DNA from: Musa acuminata AAA Group | Lineage: Eukaryota > Streptophyta > Magnoliopsida > Zingiberales > Musaceae | NCBI RefSeq assembly: GCF_036884655.1 | Contig: NC_088339.1 | Coordinates: forward strand, 34,595,501-34,659,500 | Reading direction: 5' to 3' | Length of the DNA: 64,000 bases | Part shown: positions 49,532 to 61,520 of the stretch, in pieces | Layout of the letters: each line of letters begins with the position of its first letter | Position numbering within the stretch: the first letter of the stretch is position 1 | Notes under the pieces: generated by a model | Told to the model about the DNA's origin: nothing | Databases searched by the model: none | Seen by the model: only the letters and a program-made list of their open reading frames with translations | Position numbers and translations under genes: made by a program

Positions 49532-50308
49532 CTACGGGTAACAGGTAACAGCTGAGCTCTTGGCCATGTTCTTGTCCCCATGCTTGCAAAGTAGAAAGCT
49601 AAATATGCTCATACTGCTCGGCGTCGGCACGTTTATGATCGGACTGATTCTCACCGCATTCCCGTGTGACCGTCGCGAGCTCCCCGAGTAATAGTAGACT
49701 CTGGTCTTCGGTTCCTTTGAGCCTTTCCTGAACAACTCCGTGAACGGGCTGCTAAAACTGGCAATCGTGTTGATGCTGGAATTGTCGCAGTGCTTAGTGC
49801 TCGATGGGTTCATCGGCATCGAGCCCGAGGACTTGCTCCGCAGCAAAGGGAACGGACAAAGGCTTCTCCTGCTGTCTCCGCAGTTGAGGCTGCTGCTCCT
49901 GCGGGGGGAGGGCCTTCCGATGCCGACGCCGCCCTCGCTACAGCTCGCCATGATCTCCCGAAGGCTGCCGCGCTTCCTCCTGCGTGCGCTCGCCGGCTTC
50001 GGCGCTGCAGGTGGATCGGCTGCTGATGCTGACGGCAGCGACGACGGGGAGGCGGCGGAGGAGGAGGATGGGGGATTCTTGATGGGTAAGGGGAGGAGTT
50101 TGCCGTCGGAGAAGAGGTCGTCGGCGAGGGAGGAGTCGTGGGAGAAGATGTCTGCGCCGAGGACGAAGTCGAAGTCGGAGGACGCGGATACATCCAGTGG
50201 AAGGGAAAGGTCGAGGCGGTGATCGTCGCCGCCGGAGATGTCGGCCTGGGGGAGGTCGTGGGAGAAGGAGATCCTTGGGCTCACTCCCGCCCATCCCGAG
50301 CTCTCCAT
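49532..50308 (-). CDS. Ser-rich plant protein of unknown function (possibly DUF1645-like)
   Basis: An intronless frame of 258 residues from ATG 50308. The N-terminus has SPRISFSHDLPQADISGG and then FDFVLGADIFSH and ADDLFSDGKLLPLPI. The pattern of SPRISFS, an aromatic Asp-rich strand and an AD(D/E)LF..G(K/Q)..P motif resembles plant DUF1645 proteins, which is my best guess. A Ser/Pro/Ala linker, a basic RRRKRGSLREIM segment, many Ser-rich RSKSSGS-like stretches and a conserved-looking VRISPIINVPTPSSMSIFSF end follow. There is no signal peptide or membrane segment. The frame continues upstream only from a TTG codon. A (GA)n tract immediately upstream is CT on the sense strand and probably in the leader. 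Function is not known. Confidence 0.75.
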   Translation of the reverse strand: MESSGWAGVSPRISFSHDLPQADISGGDDHRLDLSLPLDVSASSDFDFVLGADIFSHDSSLADDLFSDGKLLPLPIKNPPSSSSAASPSSLPSASAADPPAAPKPASARRRKRGSLREIMASCSEGGVGIGRPSPRRSSSLNCGDSRRSLCPFPLLRSKSSGSMPMNPSSTKHCDNSSINTIASFSSPFTELFRKGSKEPKTRVYYYSGSSRRSHGNAVRISPIINVPTPSSMSIFSFLLCKHGDKNMAKSSAVTCYP

Positions 50309-50347
50309 TGCCCCACTCAACTTTCATAAAGAAGAAGCGAAAAGAGA

Positions 50348-50351
<4 letters not shown>

Positions 50352-50378
<27 letters not shown>

Positions 50379-50379
50379 G
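50352..50379. repeat. (GA)n microsatellite
   Basis: GA run 44 bp upstream of the ATG of the minus-strand Ser-rich gene. Confidence 0.95.
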
Positions 50380-50753
50380 AGCAAACAAGAGTAGGGGAGT
50401 AAAGAGAGACAGAAGAGGAAGGAGGGAATTATAAGGGGGAAGTTAACGGCAGTTAACGGCAACGAGGTGTACATGGGGTGGCTGATTAAACATGCAGGCC
50501 CGTAGCCGGCAGACGGCGTCGCCAACAACGAACGGAGACGTTTCGTCGTGCTTGGGGAACTTAGAACGACTCTTTAAGGGCCAGTGGTCGTCTAATAAAG
50601 ACAGAGGACGACTACAATAGCAAAGGTCGGTCGAAGGGAGGATATACGAGAGGTGTACTTTTAACATACTTGCTAATTCGTCAAAGTACAGAGCTAGATT
50701 CGGATGATGGTCTTTAAGAGCCTATTACATAAACGAGAAGGGACACCTGTTGC

Positions 50754-50788
<35 letters not shown>
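50754..50788. repeat. (TA)n microsatellite
   Basis: A TA run of about 35 bp. Confidence 0.95.
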
Positions 50789-50790
<2 letters not shown>

Positions 50791-52638
50791 TCAACCTCTC
50801 CCTGTTAGGGAAGCACAGTATCCAAATCGACGGATCTTTCGCTTAAGTAGGCTGGTTTTAGCTGACACAAGTCTCAGTTGCTGCATCGATGCCATGCATG
50901 TAACCTGTTTGCATGAGCTTAAATGCTGCGTACCTTCCACTGAGGTAGGAGGCAGAGCAGAACAAAGATAATGTCAGACGAGCGAGCTCTGTTTCCGGTC
51001 CGTAATCCCAGCGGGCATTACGACCTCCAACTTTTTCATGTCTTCCAGTTTGACCACCGCCGATGACGAACTGAGTAGATTTGGCGTGGAATGGGGCTAC
51101 TGTTTACGAGCAGTACTACGTGGTCAAGCCTCCTCTTGAGCGCGCGGCATCGCAGAACAAGAGGATCCTCAATGGCAGTCACAGGTCCCGAGTTGGAAGT
51201 CAGTATGTGATGAACAGCGAGTGTTTGGTCCATCACAGTGCCAGCAACATCTTGGAATTGCTCGCAGAAGGAAAGTTGTCGGCTTTTATTTTATGTACGT
51301 ACAGGAAGGCCAGATGCCTTATTTCTTTTAGAGCGGATTGCTACGAGGCATCAAAACAGAGCCACCGATGCTACGGTATCGAAACCGAGTGGAGATGAGG
51401 CTCAGCTTTCGGGCACTCACCATCAGTTGAGAGGAGGAGGCGGCCACAGAAACCGTGACTCTGCTGCTGTCTCAGGGTGTGCAAGAGAAGACAAGCGGTA
51501 GAGGACGAAGAGTTGGAAGTTGGCGTTCGTCTCACCCTTGCGTGCAGAAAGGCTGTTATGATGACAATTGATGCCGGAGCAGCCACACCCAGGAGTCAGA
51601 CACAGACCTTTAGTGAGTGAGAGCAGACCATATCAGCCTAAAAAGTTGGGGAGTTTTGAGGTGCATACCACCAAACCGGAGCTTTAATTTGGTAACAAAG
51701 AAAAAGCTTCATCCGGGAAGACAAAGCCATTCTATTCTGCCAAGCCTCCTGCCCAAATCAACAAGATAAAATGTAGTCAAATGGACAGCTGACAAGTTCT
51801 TGGATCGCAGACGGTGCACGTGAAAGTTAACTTGATTAGGCCAAGGCAAAACCAATAAAGAGCATATGGAGTTAGGATGGCGTACGTACAAGAGTAAATA
51901 GGTTGGACGAGTAATTAATTCCTGCAGTCGATCATAAATAGTGAGGAGGGTTTTATGATCTTATGGTCGTCTTCGTACACAAAGAAGAGACTTGGGCGGG
52001 CCAGTCCATTAAGCAAAAAAGAATGCTGGACTCAGGTCAGACCCAACCCAGCCCTGCAATGACTTCAATTCTTTGTAGATCTTTCTTTTTTTGATTTTAT
52101 TTGATTTGCCGTGTGCAAATGGTGGTGTTGGATTTACTTAACTCCTCATTCGAGCAGCATATGCTGATTCGAAAGGGACGTATTGGAGCACAATACAATG
52201 TGGTGATGACGTGTTTGCCCGCTCGAGAGCTTTACCGAATGAGAGAGAGACTGTCTGACACCAGCGGAAGAAACGTAGGGAAAACATCGTGATGGAAACG
52301 TAGGGGATACGATACACTCACTGACACTGTAGCCAAATCCCTCTGCTTGTTGCAGCAGGGGTTTGCTCCACCAATGGAGGTGAAACTAATGCTGCTACAG
52401 TGGAGTTTATTCGGGTTGGCAGTGAGTGAATACACATCCCTGAATGATGTGGCCCATCCTGGGACTTGAGTCCCGTCACGGGTCTCTCTCTCTCTCTTTC
52501 TCTCGCTCTCTCTCTCTGACATCCCAAAGCTTGATTTGATTGGGAGGCACACATATAACCCTCTCTCTCTCTCTCTCCTTTTTTCTGCAAAGAATCGTTG
52601 TAAAGCCACTTTGGAATCTGACCTTTGGAGAGTGAAGT

Positions 52639-52641
<3 letters not shown>

Positions 52642-52682
<41 letters not shown>
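52642..52682. repeat. (GA)n microsatellite
   Basis: A GA run of about 40 bp; a CT-rich tract lies 70-160 bp upstream, so the two could pair as an imperfect inverted repeat. Confidence 0.95.
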
Positions 52683-52685
<3 letters not shown>

Positions 52686-53196
52686 GTTCTCTTGTCGATC
52701 CGCCCCCTGTGGGTTTATTCTATCAAGGGCATTTTTGGGTTATAAAAAAAATAAAAGGCACTGATGGTCGATAATAATATCATAATAATATTAATAAAGT
52801 TATGAGTATATAGGAATAATCAATTAATTATTTGAATGAGAAATAAACTTTCAATGTGGTTGCTTAAAAGTATTATTATTCCTTGATCCCTTGCTACGGT
52901 CGACAGTGGAACTCACTCGAGTGGGACTCGTTATCTTTACCTCCGACATGTAGCAGACCAATCTAAAACGGCCAAAAACAATCTCAAAAGGACTCGAGGA
53001 AGCCTTATTCTTCTCTTCCATTGCAAAAGAGCTGATAAGCTTTACCCAAGAGATCAGTCACATGGAAAACAAAAGGACTCGAGGTCTCCCGTTCCAGCAC
53101 GGGAATTAACGGACTTCTTACACCATACACCTTTAAGCTTGTTGTATTCTTTTCTTCAAGGGGTCTCACTGAAACAAAACTTTGGATTCTGCTCAC

Positions 53197-54444
53197 TCAG
53201 GTAAGCTTTTTAAGCATATCATGTAACTCATCCATGCTCCACAAGCTATCTCCGGTGTTTCTGCCGCAATTATTGTTACATACCGTGTAATCGGAGACTG
53301 CATAGCTAGGCAATGATGCTGACATCAAAGCTATGTCCCAGGTGTCGAGGTCGTAGGCGTCGTTCATAGAGTAGCCACTAGAGAATGGGTCGAAGGTTAC
53401 GACATCCGCCTCGGCCACGGTGTCTGGGAGTCGAGGGAGCACTGTGGAGCACGGCGAGCTGCTCGGGCTGCGAATCTCCGGTCCCGGTGGCTCGTAGTAT
53501 CGCATGCTGGCATCGGAGATGTCATGGAGAGAAGCTTGCTGGGCTTGGTCGGCCGCTGCTGTCGTTGCTGCAGAGATGCTAACGGCATCCATAGATGATG
53601 GCGCGGCTTGGGAGGAGCCCGTCCTCTCGAGCAACCTCGGCATCAAGTAGCAGCGCACGGCATCTCGGAACGTCGTGCTGTCGGCGTCGATCTTGAGCTG
53701 CCTCGCCTGCTTCTGCACTCGAGTCCTCCAGTAGTTCTTTATCTCATTGTCTGTTCTCCCTGGTAGATGCTGTGCAATCCTAGACCACCTACGCACACAT
53801 ATCATGGATCCTGGCCATCAAAACCCTAGACAGAGTGATGCATCAAGTAAAAGAGAGATTGGCGTGATGAAACGTTAATGCAGTATGATATGATCTCATG
53901 AAATCATGCAAAATCACCAGTGATGTACATATTTATATGTATATGTATATATACATATGTGGATATAAAACCTGTTTCCCCACTTGGCATGGAGCTCAAT
54001 GATGAGGAGCTGTTCTTCGGGGGAGATATTGCCTCGCTTTATGTCCGGCTTCAGGTAATTCAACCACCTCAGCCGACAACTCTTACCGGTTCTCCTCAAG
54101 CCTATGAATTGGCAGAAAAGATTTGGAGGCTACGGATTAGGAGCAAATCGCAAACATCAAGAAAGGAATTGGAACAAAGAGTAGCCTTTATCGGAGTCAC
54201 ATCAGCTACCTGAGCATCTAGCTAAGAGATTCCAGCGACCTTCGCCATGGCAAGCAATGTAGTGGATGAGGAGGGTGTCCTCCTCTAGAGTCCATGGCCC
54301 TCGCCTTAGCTCCATTCCCAGCTCGATTCTGTCGTATGATGATGATGATGATGCTCTTTTCTCAGACATTGTTGCCTCCTGACCAAGCTTCTTTCTGTAG
54401 GGAGCCTCGGGGAAGCTACACGGAGAAGAGGGCTGAGGTTCCAT
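53197..54444 (-). CDS. R2R3-MYB transcription factor, subgroup 20 type (MYB62/MYB108-like)
   Basis: Exons 54210-54444, 53972-54101 and 53197-53788 encode 318 residues with the two intron positions typical of R2R3-MYB genes. R2 spans about 48-100 ([48 protein letters not shown]) and R3 about 101-151 ([37 protein letters not shown]). The [10 protein letters not shown] segment plus a following [15 protein letters not shown] is the signature of subgroup 20, whose members respond to stress, jasmonate, phosphate starvation or senescence. The rest is acidic and Ser-rich, and the C-terminus is [14 protein letters not shown], a likely activation helix. An alternative start is the in-frame ATG at 54369 (MSEKR). 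It acts in the nucleus; the specific target pathway cannot be told from sequence. Confidence 0.93.
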
Positions 54445-55706
54445 GTTATATAGATCACCATGCCGAGAAGAGTCAAAGCCTACATATAATGAATGGAATG
54501 GGATTTGAACAGTAAACCTCTTTTCTCTGTGACTTGTGGCAATTATAAAGGGAATATTTGGAGGCTCACTCCCTCCCTCTCTAGTCATATACTTTTGAGG
54601 TTTACAGTGGATGGGAAAAAAAACGAAAATGGAAAGTGAGCTCCGTGGAGATCATGTGAGTCAATTTCTGTGGGAACTCTGGATTCTCTCTGCGATAAAC
54701 GTGTCTGACCAAACAATAGATCACAGCGGTGGTTGATTTATACTGTCGAACTTGGATTTCTTTTAGAGAGCGAAAGAGATTAAGGGCGGTTAGGCTGCTG
54801 GAATCTTAAGAACGTCTCTTGTCGAGGATGTCTCCCCCGTGCAAGAAAAGAGAAACAAATGCGTTCCATTTTGGCGACAGGGACATGAAGGTGTGAGAGC
54901 CTGAATTGTCCGGCAGGAACGAGTCTCTGCTTTGGATGAGACGTGAAACATTCCCGGTGCCATCCGAGTCGAAGGATGCATCGCACGGCTCTGCACCGGT
55001 CTTCACAAAGCGAGCATCTGGCACTTTCCTGCTGCAAATCGTGCTCGTCGCGATGGCCAAGTTAACCGTGAGGTTTCCCATCCTCCATAGGTGTTTTGTT
55101 CCACAACGTGCGCAGGTGTCGGGAAAGGACATTTTACACAGTTTCTTTGGCTTTACGTTAGGAAACTGAACCCTCTTCGTTGTTTAACTCAGCGCAGGCC
55201 GGTGAACGATCACTGTGCATAAGCTATCACCTATGCCTCCATTCCCTTGCATCAGAAGCAGCATTGTTTATGATCGTGTAGTTTTCTCCGGACCACAAGC
55301 CCATACATATTATTGGCCTTGCATCTTAAGCATACCATATGCACTCTATCATTCGACAACTAATAAAAACCTAGATGAGAAACAATTTGGAGCTCCTATG
55401 GGTAGAACCACTCCAACCACTTTCTATCCCAAGTGGAGAAAGTGATGTAGGTTTCCACTCTCTCATAGGCTTCACCTACCAGTCTACTCTCCTCTACCTT
55501 GCACGGTCCACGGATGAGAAGAATACATACAGTATTTTCTGTATGGCACAGTGGATGCATCAAGTCAAAAAATATACATTTTTACCTTGTGTGTGTATAT
55601 ATATATATATATATCTAATTCAAGTTGTTCTAACCTCGGTAATAGAAAATGCCAGTCTCGAGTAGATTACCAAGTTGGAAGCATCTTTTGTCTACCGGTC
55701 GTCATC

Positions 55707-55740
<34 letters not shown>

Positions 55741-57459
55741 GTGTAGTGATAATTCTGCATGCAAAATGTCCGAGTGTCGATCTTTGGGTAAGCTTCCTCG
55801 AGTTTGATGCTGACAATGCCAAGGACGGACACCGATGTTATGTGATTTTTCATGGTCATTTTTATGCAATTATTTCTTAAAGTTTTGATGTTATGTGAAA
55901 ATCGTTTGAGGAAATAACGTTTTCAATCCCAAGGACGGATACCGATCGAAGACTACACCCGATGGCCGCGGCTCATCGTGATCAAGAGGAAACATTACAT
56001 GTGATGCAGCAAACAGAAAGAAGCAATCTTCCACTGTTCTTGGATTCAGGAACATGATTTATTCCGAGGGAAATTTTGCACCGCGAGAAGACTGTGCAAT
56101 CAAATCTTCTACCGGTGGAGATCATGGCCATCAGAAACAGCAATTTGCTCGACACTTGGACTTGCTTCTCATGAAATTAAAGGTCAGGAGAGTCTGTCGA
56201 ACTATCAACACTCAGTGCCTGTTTGCTTTGGTTGTCATCTTCTTCTTAGTCCCACCACAGTTTCTATTTTTAGTCTCGAATTGCTTTATCGCGGGGTGGG
56301 GTCTCATGGATAACCTACTCAAAATGAGCATCGATGGTGGCTTTGTCAAGCTTCATCATAAAAAGAAGGCTGGATGTTCGGAGGGTCACTCGCTCTTGGC
56401 ATCACAGTCCAAGCCATGAAAACAAAGCGTTTTTGCTTATAAAGACTTGGCATCGATAGGAGCCTCTGGTGTATTGACAGAACAAGATTATATCAAGCAT
56501 TATACAGAGAAAAAACCAGTTAAAATCTAATTCACTTGACGGATAATATCGAATCATTGGTTGCGAAAAGCTTGTGGTATTGCATCTCCTACGTGTTTGT
56601 TGTCATGCTATTATCTAAACTTCCAACTTTTTCTTCATGCCTTTTGCTCATCGCTGCCGCAAAATCCAGCAGTAATTTCTTGCCTCTGATGCCACAAAAT
56701 TCTGAATCTAGAAGCAAGAATCCATGACCATAAAAAATCTCTCGCTGAGAGGAAAACACAGGATCATATGCGGAGGAGAACAAAGCTTAAGAAACTTGTT
56801 TGACTAGGGAATGTAAAGAGCATCGACTTTACATTATGGAGACCACGAGTTTGATCCCCACCGGTCCATATTCTTTTTTGCCGAACGAAACCAGCTCTAG
56901 AAGAAGGAGGACTGACGAGAAAAGAGAGCTAAGAGTAAATCCTTTGTGCCAATGCCTTGGCTGGGATCATTAACCCATAGGCTGGCTTTATAGACAGGCA
57001 CTCGAGCCATCATCTCCTTATCCATACCCTAAAATAATCACCAAAAGACGTCAATGTGAACAACCTTCATTTGTTTAAATGTGATTCTCATCACCCAGTT
57101 GGTGGTGCATGCACATGAGCAGAAAGAAGATCATGGTTTCCACACGGTCATTAGCATGTTCCTTTTGAAATGAAAGCAGTCAACAGTCAACAGTCAACAG
57201 ATCCATGATTTGATAATGCATTAATAGACTGCTTCGTTTGTGATTCCAAAATTGTTAACTCTCATCCATACAAGCAACACTCAGAAAAGAAAAAGACTAA
57301 AGTGCCAGATATAACCTTCTCAATCAATAACTTAAGCATGCGATTAATGGTAGCACTGAGGATATTAATACATCAAGATTATTACTTTAATCAATATAAC
57401 CTTCTCGCTTGGAGCTACCAAGTAACTAACTATAGGAGCCCATTGGGCCCAATAAATTT
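54445..57459. other. Spacer upstream of the MYB gene
   Basis: The first few hundred bases are the probable MYB promoter and leader. 54780-55170 has open frames on both strands without a recognised family. Simple repeats occur at 55601-55617 (TA) and 55707-55735 (CT). The remainder to 57459 is AT-rich without a gene. Confidence 0.45.
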
Positions 57460-58110
57460 AATTGTTGGGCCGGATGGGTGCGTATCACGTGAGTCAGTTT
57501 ACAAGACCGAGCCCCGTCATCGTTCGCACGCGACGGAAGCGGAGTGCCGTCTCTGTTGGCGCTGAGCTCCGCGTCAGTGCCCGCCCTCCTTTCTTTCCCC
57601 TCGCTAGGGTGGGTTACCATTGCTGCCCCCTCGGCGTCTTTGTTCAGGTTATCCTTTATCTTCTCCCGTTAGGTCTATATCTTCGTTATGTCTTCTGTTG
57701 TGGGCGATTCTTGAAATCATTCGGTCTGGGATGTGATGGGAGTGGTTGTCGTCAAACTGAGGTTTTGGCGACGTGTAGTGATTGCTTGTCTTGGTAAGAA
57801 GGAGGAGGAAAGCATGATCGGAAGATCGACGATGTTGGGTGCGTCGGAGTTGTTTAATTCTGAAATCGTGGGACTAGTCTGGTGATCAGTAGTTGTGTTC
57901 GCATTTTGACCAGCTTTGGATTTCTCTCTTCATGGTAATAAAAAGGTGGGATTTGTCTTTAACTTTGAAGATGTGATCGAGTCTTGTCGCTGGAAAGCAC
58001 TGACAAGTTCAAGAAGAAATTGTAATGTAGCATGAGTTCCAAAGATAAGAGGAATCGACTGATTGAAATTTGCTGCAATACCAAATAAATTTCCAAAAGG
58101 ATCTAATGAT
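57460..58110. other. GC-rich, leader-like segment
   Basis: 57480-57660 is GC-rich and pyrimidine-rich on the plus strand, ends with a possible donor (TTCAG|GTTATC) and looks like a first non-coding exon. It might have belonged to the broken bHLH gene at the right end of the window, but 5 kb of unrelated repeat DNA lies in between and no middle exons are seen. Confidence 0.25.
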
Positions 58111-58117
58111 GTTAGGG

Positions 58118-58440
58118 TAATGTTAAATTCATTGGCTGTACATCGCATAGTTGACTTTGTTCTTATTACTTGTCAACTAGATTGCTTTCTTACAAATGTT
58201 TCATCTAGATTATATCAGTAAGCAGTATGCTACATTTTTGATACAAGCTATGCATCTCATTATATATCTGTCATACCAAGTGATACAAACTAGGCTAATG
58301 TTAAATTCATTGGCTGTACAACACATAGTTGACTTTATTCTATTACTTATCAACTAGATTGCTTTCTTACAAATGTTTCATCTAGATTATATATCAGTAA
58401 GCAGTATGCTATATATTCGATACAAACTGTGCATCTCATT
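58118..58440. repeat. Tandem duplication, period about 178 bp
   Basis: AATGTTAAATTCATTGGCTG occurs at about 58119 and 58297. Each copy continues with CATAGTTGACTTT, CAACTAGATTGCTTTCTTAC and CAGTAAGCAGTATGCTA. Copies differ by scattered substitutions and small indels. Confidence 0.8.
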
Positions 58441-58469
58441 TGTTTCTTTTTTTGAAAAAAGAAAGAACT

Positions 58470-60000
58470 TCTATAGATTAGCCATCAGCTACAAAAAAAA
58501 GTGAGGCATAGAACCCCAACCAAAACTTCCACCCCAGGATTGCACAACTCCTTGGGCTCTTCCCTGGTTAGCTAACCTCCTGTGGGCACCTCACTTCATA
58601 TCACGCCTAATGTGTACAAACCCTTTAACATGTTTTCACTAGACAAACTCAAAATGTCCCTATGAAGGGTCCTTAGGTACCAAGGTACCTGGGATCAATT
58701 GTTGATATAGTCAATCCGTTCTTTAGGGTCAGACTGCACCCGAGCATCGCTCCATCCTTCGGCTTGCATCCTCTCCAGAGCCAGTACAATGGCCTTGCCT
58801 TCCACACACAGCCCTTTCCACCTCGCAAACTGCATGCCCAGCTGCCACTAAGTGCCCCCATCCATCCTTGATATGAATCCAGCCCTTGCAAAAACATATC
58901 ACCATTAAATGACCCATCACACTCCATGCTGAATCTGTAATCCTCTATTAGTGGTAAGTTTCCCTTGGGCCTTTGGCTAGGAGTCCCATCAAGTTTCAGG
59001 AGAACCCTCAAGCAGTCATCAATGGTCGCTGCCACCTTCGTGAAGAGGGTTTCCACACTCGTCTGATGGTTGCGATAGGTGAATGTCATTCATGTTTGTC
59101 CAAAGTTGCCATTAGGTGTTCCAAATCAGCGCTAAAAACACATCCTCGCTAATGTTAGCATCCCTTTGTTTCGCCTCCAACCAGCATCCAGTGTACCATT
59201 GCTCAAACTCACTACATCAACCTGGAAACGCTCAACCAGTTTTGCCCAAAGCAGAGAAGCAGTTCTGCATTGAAACATATCATGCCTAGCAGATTCTGAA
59301 GCACATTTTTGCACACAGGACACAACAGAATTTGTGAGTGAATGATACCAGCAATGTAATCAGAAGCAGGCAATTTGTTCCACCTAATCTTCCATCGGAA
59401 AATTTGAACTTTAGGATAAACTTTCATGTTCCGCAATGTCGTCCAACTGGACCAGTATTGAGATTACTAGGCTGAGACCTTCCTCTCAATGAATGATATG
59501 CACTTTTGGCAGTGACACAGCCATCCGGAGTGGAGGCCCAAACCCAGCAGTCATCACTGGGGTTCCTAGCCAAATGTTTCCTTCAGATCCTACTCATTAA
59601 ACAAGGATGAAAACATGAATTCAGCGGGGTAACATTTCAGTCATTCGAGATAATGAATTAGAAACTGAATCAAAATCATTAAAACAATTGATGTAAACCA
59701 GCGTAGGCCAGTGGCTAAATGGGATGGTACCCACCCAAGCCTCATTCCAATGGTGACTACCCACACTCGAGCCAATATACTTCTTAAACCCATCCTCCGT
59801 ATCCCTCATCAGACGACACAGATTCCTCTAATTCCAGGAACAGTTGTACAATCTTTCAGAACTCCAAGGTTTTAACCCGTCATATTTAGCTTTAAGAATC
59901 CAAACCCAAAGATGGTTTTCCTGGGGCGTTTAGCACATATGGTTTTCTGAGCCACGCTAAGGTCTCTAATACCAAGACCTTACTTGAGGTATCTATGACT
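58470..60000 (-). mobile_element. 5'-truncated LINE (non-LTR retrotransposon), decayed
   Basis: Read on the minus strand, the pieces come in LINE order: GIRDLSVAQKT near 59970, a decayed C-terminal segment of the LINE polyprotein (DGFKKYIGSSVGSHHWNEAW, GTIPFSHWPTLV) at 59621-59809, a zf-RVT segment (PKVQIFRWKIRWNKLPASDY, CPVCKN) at 59212-59436, and an RNase H-like segment (SMECDGSFNGDM) at 58673-59089. The frame breaks repeatedly and no reverse-transcriptase catalytic core is present, so the copy is dead. Confidence 0.75.
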
Positions 60001-60599
60001 TTTGTCATACCAAGTGTTACTTGGAAGTATCTATGACTTCTTTACTGGCACACCAAATAGTCCCAGAATAATTATGATGATAAATGAGGTAAGATGGACT
60101 CCCAACCACTTGGTTGAGTGGAAACATTTTGGATCACATGGTTTTAGCCTCATAAAGTTAATGGCTTAGTTTTTGTAATGAAGATGATTTTGCTTTCCTG
60201 TATGGTGGCTGCAGGGGCAATAAAGGTTATGGAAAATCATCACAGGTCATTAAGTGGAAACTTTGCACTCATCAATTCCATATGTTTGGTAGACCAATAT
60301 TCTTGCAGCTGTACAATATTAAGTTCATTAAATTTGCAGACTTGCATTGTTCTTTGTTCTTTCCTAGACTGTAAATAAGCAATACCGCTTTTAGATATAT
60401 GGGGAAGATCGAACAGAACTAAAGTTTTCATTTCCAGTTGTGAATAGCTAGGCAGTTTATTATCAACAACAACTTTTTATTATTAGAATGACTTGGATAA
60501 TTTATTCAATATCTTTCTAGTACAAATATTTGCAATTCCAAAGGAAAATTTTCTAGTACAATATTGAAAATTTGAACATTTTTTTTCTGAAAGAAAAAT

Positions 60600-60770
60600 C
60601 AATTACTCAACCGCATGAGTACAAAATAACACCCCTTAGATCAGAGGCAATGAGAGAAGAAAGACTATAGGACCACTCTGCTCTCCAAAACGCTGAAGTT
60701 AGGTACATTCTAGCATGATTTGCTAGCCAATTGACAACTTGATTGCCTTCACGGTATATATATCCCCTCT
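60600..60770 (-). mobile_element. LINE RNase H C-terminal fragment
   Basis: The minus strand reads REGNQVVNWLANHARMYLTS and then SLIASDLRGVILYSCG to a stop. The EGNQVxDWLANHA pattern is the end of the LINE-type RNase H domain. It is separate from the element at 58470-60000, which has its own RNase H end. Confidence 0.6.
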
Positions 60771-61433
60771 CTGAAATTTAAACATTTTTTAGCATTGTTC
60801 GAATCCTGAAGGAAATCACCTTTTTGGAAGCTGAAGGTCTTTCATTGTGATTTATATGCCTCCATACTTATTAAATGGATGTTAGGTTGCCACTTGGCAA
60901 TATCATTTCTTAAATTCACCAACTAATAGTTAGTATGATGCCAGTTGCAACCATTCCTCGATTTGTTTACAAGCAACACACAGTTTGGCCTAACTACTGA
61001 TGGAGATGCTGGCAATGGAACTTTGGCACTAGATTAGAAAGTTTAGGTGGAAGATGAGAGAATATAATACCATATTTGAAGCCTGTTCTCATTGGCTATT
61101 TTGGTGTTTGTTATGCCTATATCAGCAGAAAGGTGGGTGGCTCATTTTAGCTACTTTAGCTGGCATTCATCATGGACTTGTGCTTCACATTTTACAGATA
61201 ACTACTGAAGAGGTCATGGGGTTGGAATGCTGAGGTTTTTTCTTAGCTTTAGACCTTGGTACTCATACTTCAGCCAGAGCGAAAAGGAGTCATTTAGTTT
61301 GTATCACATAGCTTTAGACTCTGTTGTATTACATAACTAGATGTTTTCATTTCTAAAAAGGAAACTAGATCTGCATTGCCAATACTTGGAGATCATTCAT
61401 CTCAAGCCTGATACCAAGATTTTTCCACTTCAA

Positions 61434-61461
61434 CATATCATATCATATCATATCATATCGT

Positions 61462-61516
<55 letters not shown>
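61434..61516. repeat. (ATATC)n then (AT)n compound microsatellite
   Basis: About six ATATC-type units pass into an AT run of about 50 bp. Confidence 0.95.

Positions 61517-61520
<4 letters not shown>

Larger units (their letters stand above)
50309..53196. other. Spacer between the Ser-rich gene and the MYB gene
   Basis: Holds simple repeats: (GA)n 50352-50379, (TA)n 50754-50788, interrupted CT 52483-52517 and (GA)n 52642-52682. Open frames in both strands are products of these tracts or short and motif-free. 52900-53196 is probably the 3' UTR of the MYB gene. Confidence 0.5.

Noticed and set aside
56815..56875. tRNA-like stretch (AGAGCATCGACTTTACATTA, then GAGTTTGATCCCC)
   Set aside because: It recalls the anticodon and T arms of a tRNA, but no acceptor stem or complete D arm could be paired. 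A tRNA scan would decide.
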